Assembly: GCA_030426245.1 (NCBI GenBank)
Contig: JAUHYZ010000001.1
Coordinates: 186,001-250,000 of the forward strand
Length of the DNA: 64,000 bases
DNA from: Alphaproteobacteria bacterium
Lineage (GTDB): Bacteria; Pseudomonadota; Alphaproteobacteria; Sphingomonadales; Sphingomonadaceae
Reading direction: 5' to 3'
The position numbers and the translations under genes were made by a program. Shown in pieces: positions 15,730 through 23,664 of this stretch (within the stretch, counting starts at the first letter, position 1; every line of letters starts with the position of its first letter). The notes beneath the pieces were generated by a model. The model worked only from the letters and a program-made list of their open reading frames with translations. It searched no databases and was not told the origin of the DNA.

Positions 15730-17066
15730 TGAGTGAACATCTGCTCGACGCGCTGGAAGCGCATCTCGATTCCATCGAGCTCAGGATCGCCCGCCAGGCC
15801 TCTCACGAGGCGATAGAGCGGCTTCAGCGCTCATACTGCTATTTCATCGACAAAGGGCTCTGGACGGCCGCCTCAGACCTTTTCGCAGACGATGCGACGG
15901 GGGAATGGGGGCAGAGCGGTGTATACAGGGGCAAGGAACGCATTCGCTCCTATCTCGCCCTGCGCGGGCCGGAAGGCCTCGGTCAAGGCGAGCTCAATAC
16001 CCATATCACATGTCAGGCAATCATTACCGTTGCCGATGACAACATGTCTGCCAAGGCGCGCTGGCGCAGTGACAATATGCATTGCACCGATGGCACTGGC
16101 AGTTGGAGCGAAGGGACCTACGAAAATATCTACGTCAACGATGGCGGTGTCTGGAAGATCGCTTCCATGCACTATTACGTCACGCTGATCTGCGATTACG
16201 ACAAGGGATGGATCGCTGGCGATATTCCCATGGACCCGCCCAGCGAAACGCTGCCGCCGGATGCCCCGCCGACGGAGGTTTATGAATCACTGCCTGGGGC
16301 CTATTTGCCGGCCTACCATTATCCCAATCCCGTGACCGGCGAACAGCCGAAGAAGCCCGACCTTCCCGAATTGCCGGAAAGCGGCGAGGACACGCTGGCC
16401 GATGCAGTTGCGGCGCTTTCCACCAGGGTCGAACGGCTCGAAGATCAGCGGGCCTGCGAGAAGCTTCAGCGCAGCTATGGCTTCTATGTCGACAAAGCGA
16501 TGTGGAACGATGTGTCCGATCTCTTCGTCGATGATTCAACGCTGGAAATCGGTGGCCGCGGCGTATTCCTGGGCAAGAAGCGCGTGCTTGAATATATGGG
16601 CATCGGCCTGGGCCCCACGGGTCCGCAACGCGAACAGGTCATCAACCACCAGCAGTTTCAGGGCATCGTCACCGTTGCCGAAGACGGCAAGACTGCACGC
16701 GGGCGTTGGCGCGCATTCGTCATTGGCGGCAGCTCATGGGCGCCGGTCAATTGGGGCGATTGCCTGTATGAGAACCATTACAAGAAGGTGGACGGCGTCT
16801 GGGTCATGGACAAGCTCCATGCCCCCTTCACAATGTACACGCTCTATACAGACGGATGGCACAAGGCGACCACGCCTAATACGCGGCCCGAGAGTTTCCC
16901 GCCGCCACCCGATCTTGCGCCCACAGTGGTCTATCTGACCTATCCCAACTATTATTGTGAGCCGTTCCATTATCCTAACCCGGTGACTGGAAAGGAAGCG
17001 CCGCCGCCCAATCCTGCAGCGGGAGGAGTGGCCAATATGGCGGACTTCGCCAGCGAAGAGAGTTGA
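15729..17066 (+). CDS. Cytoplasmic tandem NTF2/SnoaL-like protein (subtypes B1 and B2 fused)
   Basis: The start overlaps the preceding stop by one base (TAATG). The 445-residue protein holds two full NTF2-like domains. Domain B1 (about 1-210) has LQRSYCYFIDKGLWTAASDL and NTHITCQAIITV and ends YHYPNPVTGE. Domain B2 (about 220-430) has LQRSYGFYVDKAMWNDVSDL, NHQQFQGIVTV, PFTMYTLY and PTVVYLTYP. Each keeps the Asp (IDKG or VDKA) and the His (NTHIT, INHQQ) of a LinA-type dyad. No signal peptide is seen. B1 resembles the separate exported protein at 21096 and B2 those at 21863 and 22667, so this is a natural fusion of partners kept apart elsewhere. The enzyme class is inferred and the substrate unknown. 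Confidence 0.8.
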   Translation: MSEHLLDALEAHLDSIELRIARQASHEAIERLQRSYCYFIDKGLWTAASDLFADDATGEWGQSGVYRGKERIRSYLALRGPEGLGQGELNTHITCQAIITVADDNMSAKARWRSDNMHCTDGTGSWSEGTYENIYVNDGGVWKIASMHYYVTLICDYDKGWIAGDIPMDPPSETLPPDAPPTEVYESLPGAYLPAYHYPNPVTGEQPKKPDLPELPESGEDTLADAVAALSTRVERLEDQRACEKLQRSYGFYVDKAMWNDVSDLFVDDSTLEIGGRGVFLGKKRVLEYMGIGLGPTGPQREQVINHQQFQGIVTVAEDGKTARGRWRAFVIGGSSWAPVNWGDCLYENHYKKVDGVWVMDKLHAPFTMYTLYTDGWHKATTPNTRPESFPPPPDLAPTVVYLTYPNYYCEPFHYPNPVTGKEAPPPNPAAGGVANMADFASEES

Positions 17067-17072
17067 ACGGGA

Positions 17073-18449
17073 GTGAGCTCTCCCCCGGACTTTTCGGTCA
17101 AAGCCGCTGAGACGTCAGGCAATGTCGACGCGCTGATCGATCTGCCGCGGCTGACCGGGCTGCAGATCGGACTGTTCCTGATTTGTGCTTTCGTGCTGTT
17201 CGCCGAAGGCTACGATTTGCAGGCGCTGGCGCTAGCTGTGCCGCAGATTTCCGGCGAGTTCGGCATTCCGCCGGAGGATTTCAGCCTGGCCCTTTCCGCC
17301 AGCCTGCTGGGCATGGCGCTGGGCGGGGCAGGCTTCGCGCCTATGGGTGACAGGATCGGGCGAAAGCCGATGCTGATCCTGGCCATGGTGCTGACGGGCG
17401 GGAGCACGCTGGGTGCGCTGATCTATCCGACCACCTATTGGATCGCCTTTTGCCGGCTGATCACAGGGATCGGGCTGGGTATCACCACGGTCAATGCATC
17501 GGCTATCATGAGCGATTATGCGCCAGCCAGATGGCGGTTCATGATCATGACGGTCGTCAATTGCTCGGTTCCGCTCGGTGCTTTCAGCGCGGCCATGATC
17601 GCTCCGGACATTATCGAGCATATGGGATGGCGCGGCATCTTCTGGATCGGCGGCTGGGTTCCGCTGGTGGCGGCAGCGGTCGTCTGGCTGGTAATGCCGG
17701 AATCGCTCAAATGGCTCGTTGCCGTGCGCCCCGGCGATCGGCGCATCGCGCGGATTGCCCGCTCCATTGCGCCGGGCATCGATCCTGCGCGGCTGTTCCT
17801 CTCCGAACGCGAGGAGCATACCCGTCAATCGGTACTCGGCCTGATGTCCCCCAATCACCGCATCCGGACCCTGGTTGCGTGGCTTGGCACTGCGGCAGGC
17901 GCCTTCTGCCTCTACATGATGATTTCCTGGCTGCCGACCGTACTGCGTGAAGCGCAATGGAGCACAACCGACGCCTTGCGCGGAACCGCAGCAGTCCAGC
18001 TGGGCGGTATCTTCGGCGGGTTGCTGATCGCCTGGGCGATCGACCGGCGTTGGCTCGTGGCGGCAATTGTGGCCGGTTATGGCGTATCCTCGCTCGGCTT
18101 GCTCAGCATCGGTCTGCTGCCAGAAAGCGTGCTTGGCTGGCAGTTCCTGCTGTTGCTTGTCGGGGCGGGCATATCCGGCATGCAGGGGATATGGATGTCG
18201 ATCGCGGTCGGTCTCTATCCGCTCGAATTGAGGGCGACCAGTGCCGGCTGGATGGCGGCTATCAGCCGTATCGGAGCCGTATCGGCACCCTTCGCCGGGG
18301 GATTGGCGGTTGCCGCGAGTATGGAGGCCAGAAACCTGTTGATGGCGTTGGTTGTCCCGATCGGGGCAACCGTCATCGCAGTGGTGCTGGCGCGCAAACA
18401 TTTCGTTCCGCCGCCGCCGGTGGTGGAAGAAGGAGATAAAGCCGAATGA
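17073..18449 (+). CDS. MFS transporter, aromatic acid:H+ symporter-like
   Basis: The GTG start at 17073 gives 458 residues with about twelve membrane segments. EGYDLQALALAVPQI in the first membrane segment corresponds to the DGxD signature of the aromatic acid:H+ symporter family (PcaK/BenK-like), with Glu for the first Asp. The loop between segments 2 and 3 carries the MFS motif GDRIGRKP, and the C-terminal half has YPLELRATSAGWMAAISRIG. It should import an anionic aromatic or similar organic acid across the inner membrane. It sits in the NTF2 operon, 6 bases after the B1-B2 gene and overlapping the next gene by four bases (ATGA), so its cargo is probably the substrate or an intermediate of those proteins. 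Confidence 0.88.
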   Translation: MSSPPDFSVKAAETSGNVDALIDLPRLTGLQIGLFLICAFVLFAEGYDLQALALAVPQISGEFGIPPEDFSLALSASLLGMALGGAGFAPMGDRIGRKPMLILAMVLTGGSTLGALIYPTTYWIAFCRLITGIGLGITTVNASAIMSDYAPARWRFMIMTVVNCSVPLGAFSAAMIAPDIIEHMGWRGIFWIGGWVPLVAAAVVWLVMPESLKWLVAVRPGDRRIARIARSIAPGIDPARLFLSEREEHTRQSVLGLMSPNHRIRTLVAWLGTAAGAFCLYMMISWLPTVLREAQWSTTDALRGTAAVQLGGIFGGLLIAWAIDRRWLVAAIVAGYGVSSLGLLSIGLLPESVLGWQFLLLLVGAGISGMQGIWMSIAVGLYPLELRATSAGWMAAISRIGAVSAPFAGGLAVAASMEARNLLMALVVPIGATVIAVVLARKHFVPPPPVVEEGDKAE

Positions 18450-19012
18450 ATGAACAGGAAATGGCGGCGTTGGCGGCCGATATCCGCTATCTCAGGGATC
18501 GGGCAGACATTCTCGATTGCATGAACCGATATACGCGCGGCGCGGATCGGCTCGACCGCGATCTTCTGCTGTCCGCCTATCATCCAGACGCCACCGACGA
18601 TCGCGGCGCGTTTACGGGCGGCCCCGAAGCACGGGTCGACTGGTTGCTGGCCTATCTCAGAACTCTCGATCACACGACCCACCACATCACCAATTTCACT
18701 TTCGATATCGATGGCGATGTCGCGCACTGCGAAAGCTATGTCCTCACCACCCTGCTGCCAGCCGGATCGAAGGAGGCCACGATCGGCTGTGCACGCTATA
18801 TCGACCGGTTCGAGCGGCGCTCCGGCGAATGGAAGATCGCCCACCGCGAAGCGGTGATGGACTTCAACTTCACTGTGCCCACAAGTGAGCTTCCGCCCAA
18901 AGTGCTCAGCGGTGCCAGGGACCGAACCGACAGGTCCTATGCCCGGCCGCTGGAACTCTCCGCCGAAGGGCTGGCCAGGATGCAGGCAGGGCTCAATTCG
19001 CCTGCGGACTGA
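18446..19012 (+). CDS. Cytoplasmic SnoaL_4/LinA-like NTF2 protein
   Basis: This 188-residue protein overlaps the transporter stop (ATGA) and is the last gene of the operon begun at 14568. It shows DILDCMNRYTRGADRLDRDL, YHPDATDDRG and HTTHHITNFTFDIDGD. D34 and H79 align with the catalytic Asp25 and His73 of the hexachlorocyclohexane dehydrochlorinase LinA (VDKR and HYGTN there), so a proton-abstracting elimination or isomerisation is likely. Similar proteins are common in sphingomonad aromatic-degradation clusters. It has no signal peptide. The substrate is unknown; halogen chemistry need not be involved. Confidence 0.8.
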   Translation: MNEQEMAALAADIRYLRDRADILDCMNRYTRGADRLDRDLLLSAYHPDATDDRGAFTGGPEARVDWLLAYLRTLDHTTHHITNFTFDIDGDVAHCESYVLTTLLPAGSKEATIGCARYIDRFERRSGEWKIAHREAVMDFNFTVPTSELPPKVLSGARDRTDRSYARPLELSAEGLARMQAGLNSPAD

Positions 19013-19236
19013 GGATCGCGATTGCGCATTCCACAACAATCGGTCTGACCGCGAACAGGGCGATTCGCACATCGAATCATGTTAAAAGTGAATGTTTTTA
19101 GCTATTAGGATGCGAAGCACATTGGCCACACTCCGGCGCTCGTTTTCGCGCGAGCGTGTACAAGGCTTGCCTATTGCCGCTGCGTTCCATATCCAGTTCG
19201 ATCAAAGTGAGCGTAGACTGACTTGGAGGAGAGGCC

Positions 19237-20196
19237 TTGTCGCAAGTCACAGATAGACCTTGCGAATTTCTGCGTCCCCTTGTCGATTTGAGCAATGTCG
19301 AACAAGGTGACCGGGCGCTGACGTGGGACGTCGCGGTTCGCAATACATTTCCCGGATTATCGGTAAAGCTGGAGAGCGGCGGCGTTTCTTTCGGCTCGAT
19401 CAACTGTATGCCGATTGGATCCGGTCAGCTTTTCCAGATCGATTCCGAGCCTGCGCTTGTCAGTTTCCGTCCTCCCAAGATGGAAACGATTGTCCCGCAT
19501 TTCTCGCTGATGGTTCAGTCCAAAGGCACGATGGTCGCAAGCCAGGCGGGCCAGGTCTGCATGTTGGGCGAGGGCGACCTTTGCATGATCGACGAGGCGA
19601 AGGCGTTTCGCCTGACTGGCGAGGAACGGACCGAGTTTCTGCTGCTGAGGTTGCCGCGCGCTGCGGTGCTCAGCCGGTATCCGCATCTTGAACGCGTGAT
19701 CGCCAGCACTCTTTCCGGCCACGAACCGGGAACCAAGCTGCTCAGCGAAACATTGCTGCGCCTGGCCAGCGAGGCGGGTCTGCTGCAGGACCTTCAGCGA
19801 AGTGCGATGATGAATGCCATCATTCACATGCTGGGCGTGGCGGAACCCTTCCTGGGTCTGCCTGCCGGTGCAGATTGGCGTGTGCGCCGCGCGCTCGACT
19901 ATATCGAGCTCAATCTGTCGGTTGCCGGCCTGACGGCGGAAGTCGTGGCTCAGGACCAGCATATCAGCCGCCGCCGGTTGGACCAGTTGATGCACGATGC
20001 TTTCGGCCATTCCATCGCAAGCCATCTTTGGAGCCGAAGGCTGGAGCAAGCGGCTGCAGATTTGCGCGATCCCCACCGTTCGGACTTGTCGATTGCACAA
20101 ATAGCCTTCGCGAACGGCTTCGAGGATGCGGCCCATTTTACACGGGCTTTCAAGCGCAAATATCGCATCACACCGGGGCAATGGCGCCTGAACTGA
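19237..20196 (+). CDS. AraC-family transcriptional regulator
   Basis: A TTG start behind an excellent GGAGGAGAGG gives 319 residues; no better ATG exists upstream. The N-terminal two thirds look like the cupin-type AraC_binding_2 (FeaR-like) sensor. The C-terminal 100 residues are a double helix-turn-helix: QHISRRRLDQLMHDAFG, then IAQIAFANGFEDAAHFTRAF and YRITPGQWR, the classical AraC/XylS ending. It lies between the two NTF2 operons and reads in the same direction, so it is the best candidate regulator for one or both. The effector is unknown; FeaR-type sensors often respond to aromatic compounds. Confidence 0.9.
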   Translation: MSQVTDRPCEFLRPLVDLSNVEQGDRALTWDVAVRNTFPGLSVKLESGGVSFGSINCMPIGSGQLFQIDSEPALVSFRPPKMETIVPHFSLMVQSKGTMVASQAGQVCMLGEGDLCMIDEAKAFRLTGEERTEFLLLRLPRAAVLSRYPHLERVIASTLSGHEPGTKLLSETLLRLASEAGLLQDLQRSAMMNAIIHMLGVAEPFLGLPAGADWRVRRALDYIELNLSVAGLTAEVVAQDQHISRRRLDQLMHDAFGHSIASHLWSRRLEQAAADLRDPHRSDLSIAQIAFANGFEDAAHFTRAFKRKYRITPGQWRLN

Positions 20197-20203
20197 CGGG
20201 AAA

Positions 20204-20236
20204 GCCGTGAGACTTGGCGAGGGCTCACACGGTCAA
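20204..20236 (+). terminator. Imperfect hairpin after the AraC gene
   Basis: GCCGTGAG (20204-20211) can pair with CTCACACGG (20224-20232) with a two-base bulge. No T-run follows. It is a weak candidate for the end of the AraC transcript. Confidence 0.25.
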
Positions 20237-20340
20237 GCCGTGATTCCAGTTTGGTCCATTCAAAGGGGTGTTCAGACAAATCAGCGCGCCTATCATGTCC
20301 CAAAGGCTGCAAGAATGCAGTGCTGATACGAAGAGGACTG

Positions 20341-21096
20341 ATGAGGCATTCAACTCTCGCATCCACGGGATTGCTCCGGGCTGCTCTCGCTCCGATCAAG
20401 ATCGCGGCGCTCGCTGCACCCGCCTTCCTGCTGGCGCCCCAAGCCGCCCATGCGCAAAGCGCCATCGATCAGGAAATCGACGCACTGACGACGCGTGTCG
20501 AAGTGCTTGAAGGCAATCGCGCAGTGAAGAAGCTGCAGCGCGCCTTCGGTTTCTATGTCGACCGCGGGCTTTGGGGCGAAGCTGCCGACTTGTTCGCCGA
20601 CAATGGCACGATCGAGATCGGGCTGGACGGCGTCTATGTTGGCAAGGACCGGATCGAGGAATATCTGCGCCGCCTGCATGGCGGGCAGGAGGGGCTCATC
20701 TACGGCCAGCTCAACGAATGGGTGACGCTGCAGCCGGCCATTTCTGTGGCTGCCGATGGCCGCTCCGCAACTGCGCGCTGGCGCGACAATGGCATGCTTG
20801 GCCAGTACAAGGAGCATGCCGAATGGCGCGATGGCATCTACGAAAATACCTATGTGAAGGAAGACGGGATATGGAAAATCCAGTCCCTGCACCTCTACGT
20901 GAATTTCCTGGCGCCCTTTGAAGAGGGCTGGGCGCGCCTTGAGCCGGGCGAAGGGCTTAAGCCGAGCGAAACCTCCAAGTCGTTCCCGCCCGATCGCGGG
21001 CCCAGTGTAAACTACAAGCCGTTTCCCGATGTGCAGATTCCGCCGTTCCAGGCGCCCAATCCGGTGACCGGCCAACCTGTGAAAGGAGCGATGTGA
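20341..21096 (+). CDS. Exported long NTF2/SnoaL-like protein, subtype A
   Basis: The ATG at 20341 follows GAAGAGGA and opens a 251-residue product with a long signal region ending near PQAAHAQ. The mature part has RVEVLEGNRAVKKLQRAFGF, YVDRGLWGEAADLFADNG, GVYVGKDRIEEYLRRL and MLGQYKEHAEWRDGIYENTY. The last motif matches the cytoplasmic subtype A protein at 15076 almost position by position. Both lack the usual His (NEWVTLQP here) and keep the Asp. It is the first of four overlapping or nearly abutting genes for exported NTF2-like proteins. Periplasmic location is inferred from the leader. Its reaction is unknown. Confidence 0.8.
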   Translation: MRHSTLASTGLLRAALAPIKIAALAAPAFLLAPQAAHAQSAIDQEIDALTTRVEVLEGNRAVKKLQRAFGFYVDRGLWGEAADLFADNGTIEIGLDGVYVGKDRIEEYLRRLHGGQEGLIYGQLNEWVTLQPAISVAADGRSATARWRDNGMLGQYKEHAEWRDGIYENTYVKEDGIWKIQSLHLYVNFLAPFEEGWARLEPGEGLKPSETSKSFPPDRGPSVNYKPFPDVQIPPFQAPNPVTGQPVKGAM

Positions 21097-21863
21097 TGCG
21101 CACAGGCAAAAAGCTCCTGCAGCTTTGCTGCATTGCCGCGGTAGGGCTGACGCCGCTGACACTTGCGGCGCCTGCCACGGCCCAATCTGTGGAGGCACGC
21201 CTTGCGGCCTATCGTGAACGTGTCGAGCGTTTGGAGGACCAGGCAGCGATCGAAAATCTCCAGGCGAGCTTCGGCTATTATTTCGACAAGGGCCTGTGGG
21301 ATGAAGCAGCCTCACTGTTCGCCGATAACGGCACCTACGAATATGAGCAGCAAGGCGTCTATGTCGGCAAGGATCGTATCCAGCGTGCAATGTTGCTCCT
21401 GGGGCCGCAAGGACTGGCGCCGGGCTATCTCAACAATCACATGATGCTGCAGAACGTCATTATCGTCGACGATGACGGGCAAACGGCGACTGGACGCTGG
21501 CAGGGGCCGATCCAGCTTGCCGAACCGGGGGCCAATGGCGAATGGGCAGTCGGCATCTATGAGAACGAATATGTGAAGGAAGGCGGCGTCTGGAAGATTT
21601 CCAAGCTGCACTTCTATCTGACCGCGAAAACGGACTACGATCGGCCCTATTCCACCGGGGCACTGCCGATGCAGGGACAGAGCGCTCTGTTCCCGCCCGA
21701 TCGTCCGCCAAGCGAAGTCTATCGCAGCTTCCCGGCCGCCTACATTCCACCGTTCAGCTTCAAGCATCCGGTGACGGGTGAGCCGCTGACCGGCCTGCCG
21801 ATGGCAGGCGACGATGTCGTGGGGCGTGCGCCGATCGAATTCGAAGACGAAGCGGGCGAATGA
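21096..21863 (+). CDS. Exported long NTF2/SnoaL-like protein, subtype B1
   Basis: The ATG at 21096 overlaps the previous stop (TGATG) and lies 7 bases after AGGAG; the adjacent in-frame GTG at 21093 is less likely. The 255-residue product has a signal peptide ending near APATAQ, then RVERLEDQAAIENLQASFGY, YFDKGLWDEAASLFADNG, GVYVGKDRI and NNHMMLQNVIIV. The Asp and His are both present. GPQGL, IYENEYVKEGGVWKI and PPSEVYRSFPAAYIPPF parallel the first domain of the cytoplasmic fusion at 15729. A catalytic role in the periplasm is inferred. The C-terminal extension is acidic. Confidence 0.8.
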   Translation: MRTGKKLLQLCCIAAVGLTPLTLAAPATAQSVEARLAAYRERVERLEDQAAIENLQASFGYYFDKGLWDEAASLFADNGTYEYEQQGVYVGKDRIQRAMLLLGPQGLAPGYLNNHMMLQNVIIVDDDGQTATGRWQGPIQLAEPGANGEWAVGIYENEYVKEGGVWKISKLHFYLTAKTDYDRPYSTGALPMQGQSALFPPDRPPSEVYRSFPAAYIPPFSFKHPVTGEPLTGLPMAGDDVVGRAPIEFEDEAGE

Positions 21864-22663
21864 TGCTTCGCAGGATTGCTTCTGCCGCATCTCGCGCTGC
21901 GCTTGCAGCCCCCTTGCTGCTTCTCGCTGCGCCTGCGGCCGCGCAGTCGGCGAGCGAGCGCCTCGACGAGCTGGATGCGCGAATATCCCGTCTGGAGGAT
22001 ATGAACCAGATCGAGCGGGTTCAGCGCACCTACGGATATTTCGTCGACAAGGGGCAATGGACCCCCTTGGCCGAACTGTTCACTGAAGATGCCACGCTGG
22101 AAATCGGAGGAAAAGGCATCTTTCTGGGGCGTGACCGCGTGCTGGAATATATGCAGACCGCATTCGGTAAGGATGGCGCGGGCGAGGGGCGCCTGGGCAA
22201 CCACATGCAGTTCCAGCCCATCCCAGACATCTCGCCGGACGGTGAAACCGGATGGATCCGATCGCGAGCCTACGTGATGAGCGTCGGCTGGGGACTGCCG
22301 CTTTACGAAAATGAATATGAGAAGGGCGAAGACGGCAAATGGCGGATCAGCCGTCTGACCGGGCCCTTCACGATGTACACAAGCTGGGAAGGCTGGGGCA
22401 AATGGGCCATGAACAACACCTGGCCCGACAAATTCGATCCGCCGCCGGATCTGCCGCCGTCGGTCGTCTATCTGACCTATCCGTCCTATTACATCATCCC
22501 ATTCCATTATCCGAACCCGGTGACGGGGGAGCCCTTCATTCCCGATACGGGAGAAGTCGGGGCCTATCACCGGCCGCCCGGTAATGCGGAACAGGCCGCG
22601 TCGCTTAATGTGGCACGCACGGTCAACGGGACTCAACCGATCGCCGAACCTCCAAGGGACTGA
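21863..22663 (+). CDS. Exported long NTF2/SnoaL-like protein, subtype B2, copy 1
   Basis: Two adjacent ATG codons (21860, 21863) overlap the previous stop codon; the second is used here, giving 266 residues. A signal peptide (about 28 residues, ending PAAAQ) precedes RLEDMNQIERVQRTYGYFVD, LEIGGKGIFLGRDRVLEYM and GNHMQFQPIPDI. The Asp-His pair is kept. The tail PPPDLPPSVVYLTYP and FHYPNPVTGEPFIPDTGEV is shared with domain B2 of the fusion at 15729 and, much more closely, with the next gene. It is part of the four-gene exported NTF2 operon. No reaction can be named with confidence. Confidence 0.8.
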   Translation: MLRRIASAASRAALAAPLLLLAAPAAAQSASERLDELDARISRLEDMNQIERVQRTYGYFVDKGQWTPLAELFTEDATLEIGGKGIFLGRDRVLEYMQTAFGKDGAGEGRLGNHMQFQPIPDISPDGETGWIRSRAYVMSVGWGLPLYENEYEKGEDGKWRISRLTGPFTMYTSWEGWGKWAMNNTWPDKFDPPPDLPPSVVYLTYPSYYIIPFHYPNPVTGEPFIPDTGEVGAYHRPPGNAEQAASLNVARTVNGTQPIAEPPRD

Positions 22664-22666
22664 GTG

Positions 22667-23464
22667 ATGGCCAGGAACAGACTTTTTTCCGGTTTGGGAA
22701 CTGCGGCAATGCTGGCGGTAGCTGCAATGCCCGCGCAGGCGCAAACTGCTGGCGAGAGACTTGATGCGCTCAATGAGCGGATCGAGCGGCTCGAAGGCAT
22801 GAACCAGATCGAGCGCCTGCAGCGGACCTATGGCTATTTCGTCGACAAGGCGCAGTGGTCCCAGCTTGCCGAGCTATTCACGGAAGACGCGACGTTGGAA
22901 ATCGGCGGCAAAGGACTGTTCGTCGGCAAGGACCGAGTGCTTGCCTATATGCAGGAATCCTTTGGCAAGGACGGCATCCGGCCCGGCGTGCTCATCAATC
23001 ACATGCAGTTTCAGCCGATCCCCGATATCTCGGCCGATGGTAACACCGGCTGGCTGCGCCAGCGCGCCTATGTGATGGCGAATGGCGGCTGGGGCTTGCC
23101 GCTCTACGAAAACGAATATGAGAAGGGTGAGGATGGCATCTGGCGCATCAGCCGGTTGACCGGACCTTTCACCATGTACACGAACTGGGAAGGGTGGGGG
23201 AAGAACGCCACGAATAACACCTGGCCGGACAAGTTCGGGCCACCACCGGATTTGCCGCCATCGGTCGTCTATCTGACCTATCCAGGCTATTATATTGTTC
23301 CGTTTCATTATCCCAATCCCGTTACCGGCAAGGCCTTCATCCCCGATACCGGCGAAGTGGGCGCCTATCACAGGCCCCCCGGCACTGCGGAACAGGAAGC
23401 CGCGTTGAAGGTTGGGCGTACGGTGCATGGCACGCAGCCGATCATGGAACCACCACGGGATTGA
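22667..23464 (+). CDS. Exported long NTF2/SnoaL-like protein, subtype B2, copy 2
   Basis: The ATG at 22667 lies three bases past the previous stop (an in-frame GTG at 22664 is possible) and gives 265 residues. The signal peptide ends near AMPAQAQ. RLEGMNQIERLQRTYGYFVD, LEIGGKGLFVGKDRVLAYM, NHMQFQPIPDI, WPDKFGPPPDLPPSVVYLTY and IPDTGEVGAYHRPPG repeat the previous protein with few changes, so the pair arose by recent tandem duplication. The Asp and His positions are intact in both, so neither copy looks dead. It is the last gene of the exported set; a 200-base gap follows before the glycan genes. Confidence 0.8.
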   Translation: MARNRLFSGLGTAAMLAVAAMPAQAQTAGERLDALNERIERLEGMNQIERLQRTYGYFVDKAQWSQLAELFTEDATLEIGGKGLFVGKDRVLAYMQESFGKDGIRPGVLINHMQFQPIPDISADGNTGWLRQRAYVMANGGWGLPLYENEYEKGEDGIWRISRLTGPFTMYTNWEGWGKNATNNTWPDKFGPPPDLPPSVVYLTYPGYYIVPFHYPNPVTGKAFIPDTGEVGAYHRPPGTAEQEAALKVGRTVHGTQPIMEPPRD

Positions 23465-23664
23465 TAGCCGGCGGCGGTTTCGCATGGTGCGGACAAGCCA
23501 GCTGAATCACACGGCTTTGCGGATTTTATAGCCAAGCTTGGACCGAGCACGTTACCAGCGTGCGATATCGGGATTTGCCTGCCCCAATAAAGGGGTGTGC
23601 AAATCGGTGCAGGATGGCGATATGTTGCAGCGCACCCGAAGCCGGACAGGATTTGCTGCCAGAC

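Noticed and set aside
18446-19012. Calling the last operon gene linA (dehydrochlorinase)
   Set aside because: The Asp-His pair aligns, but many SnoaL_4 proteins share it, and nothing in the region points to organochlorine metabolism.
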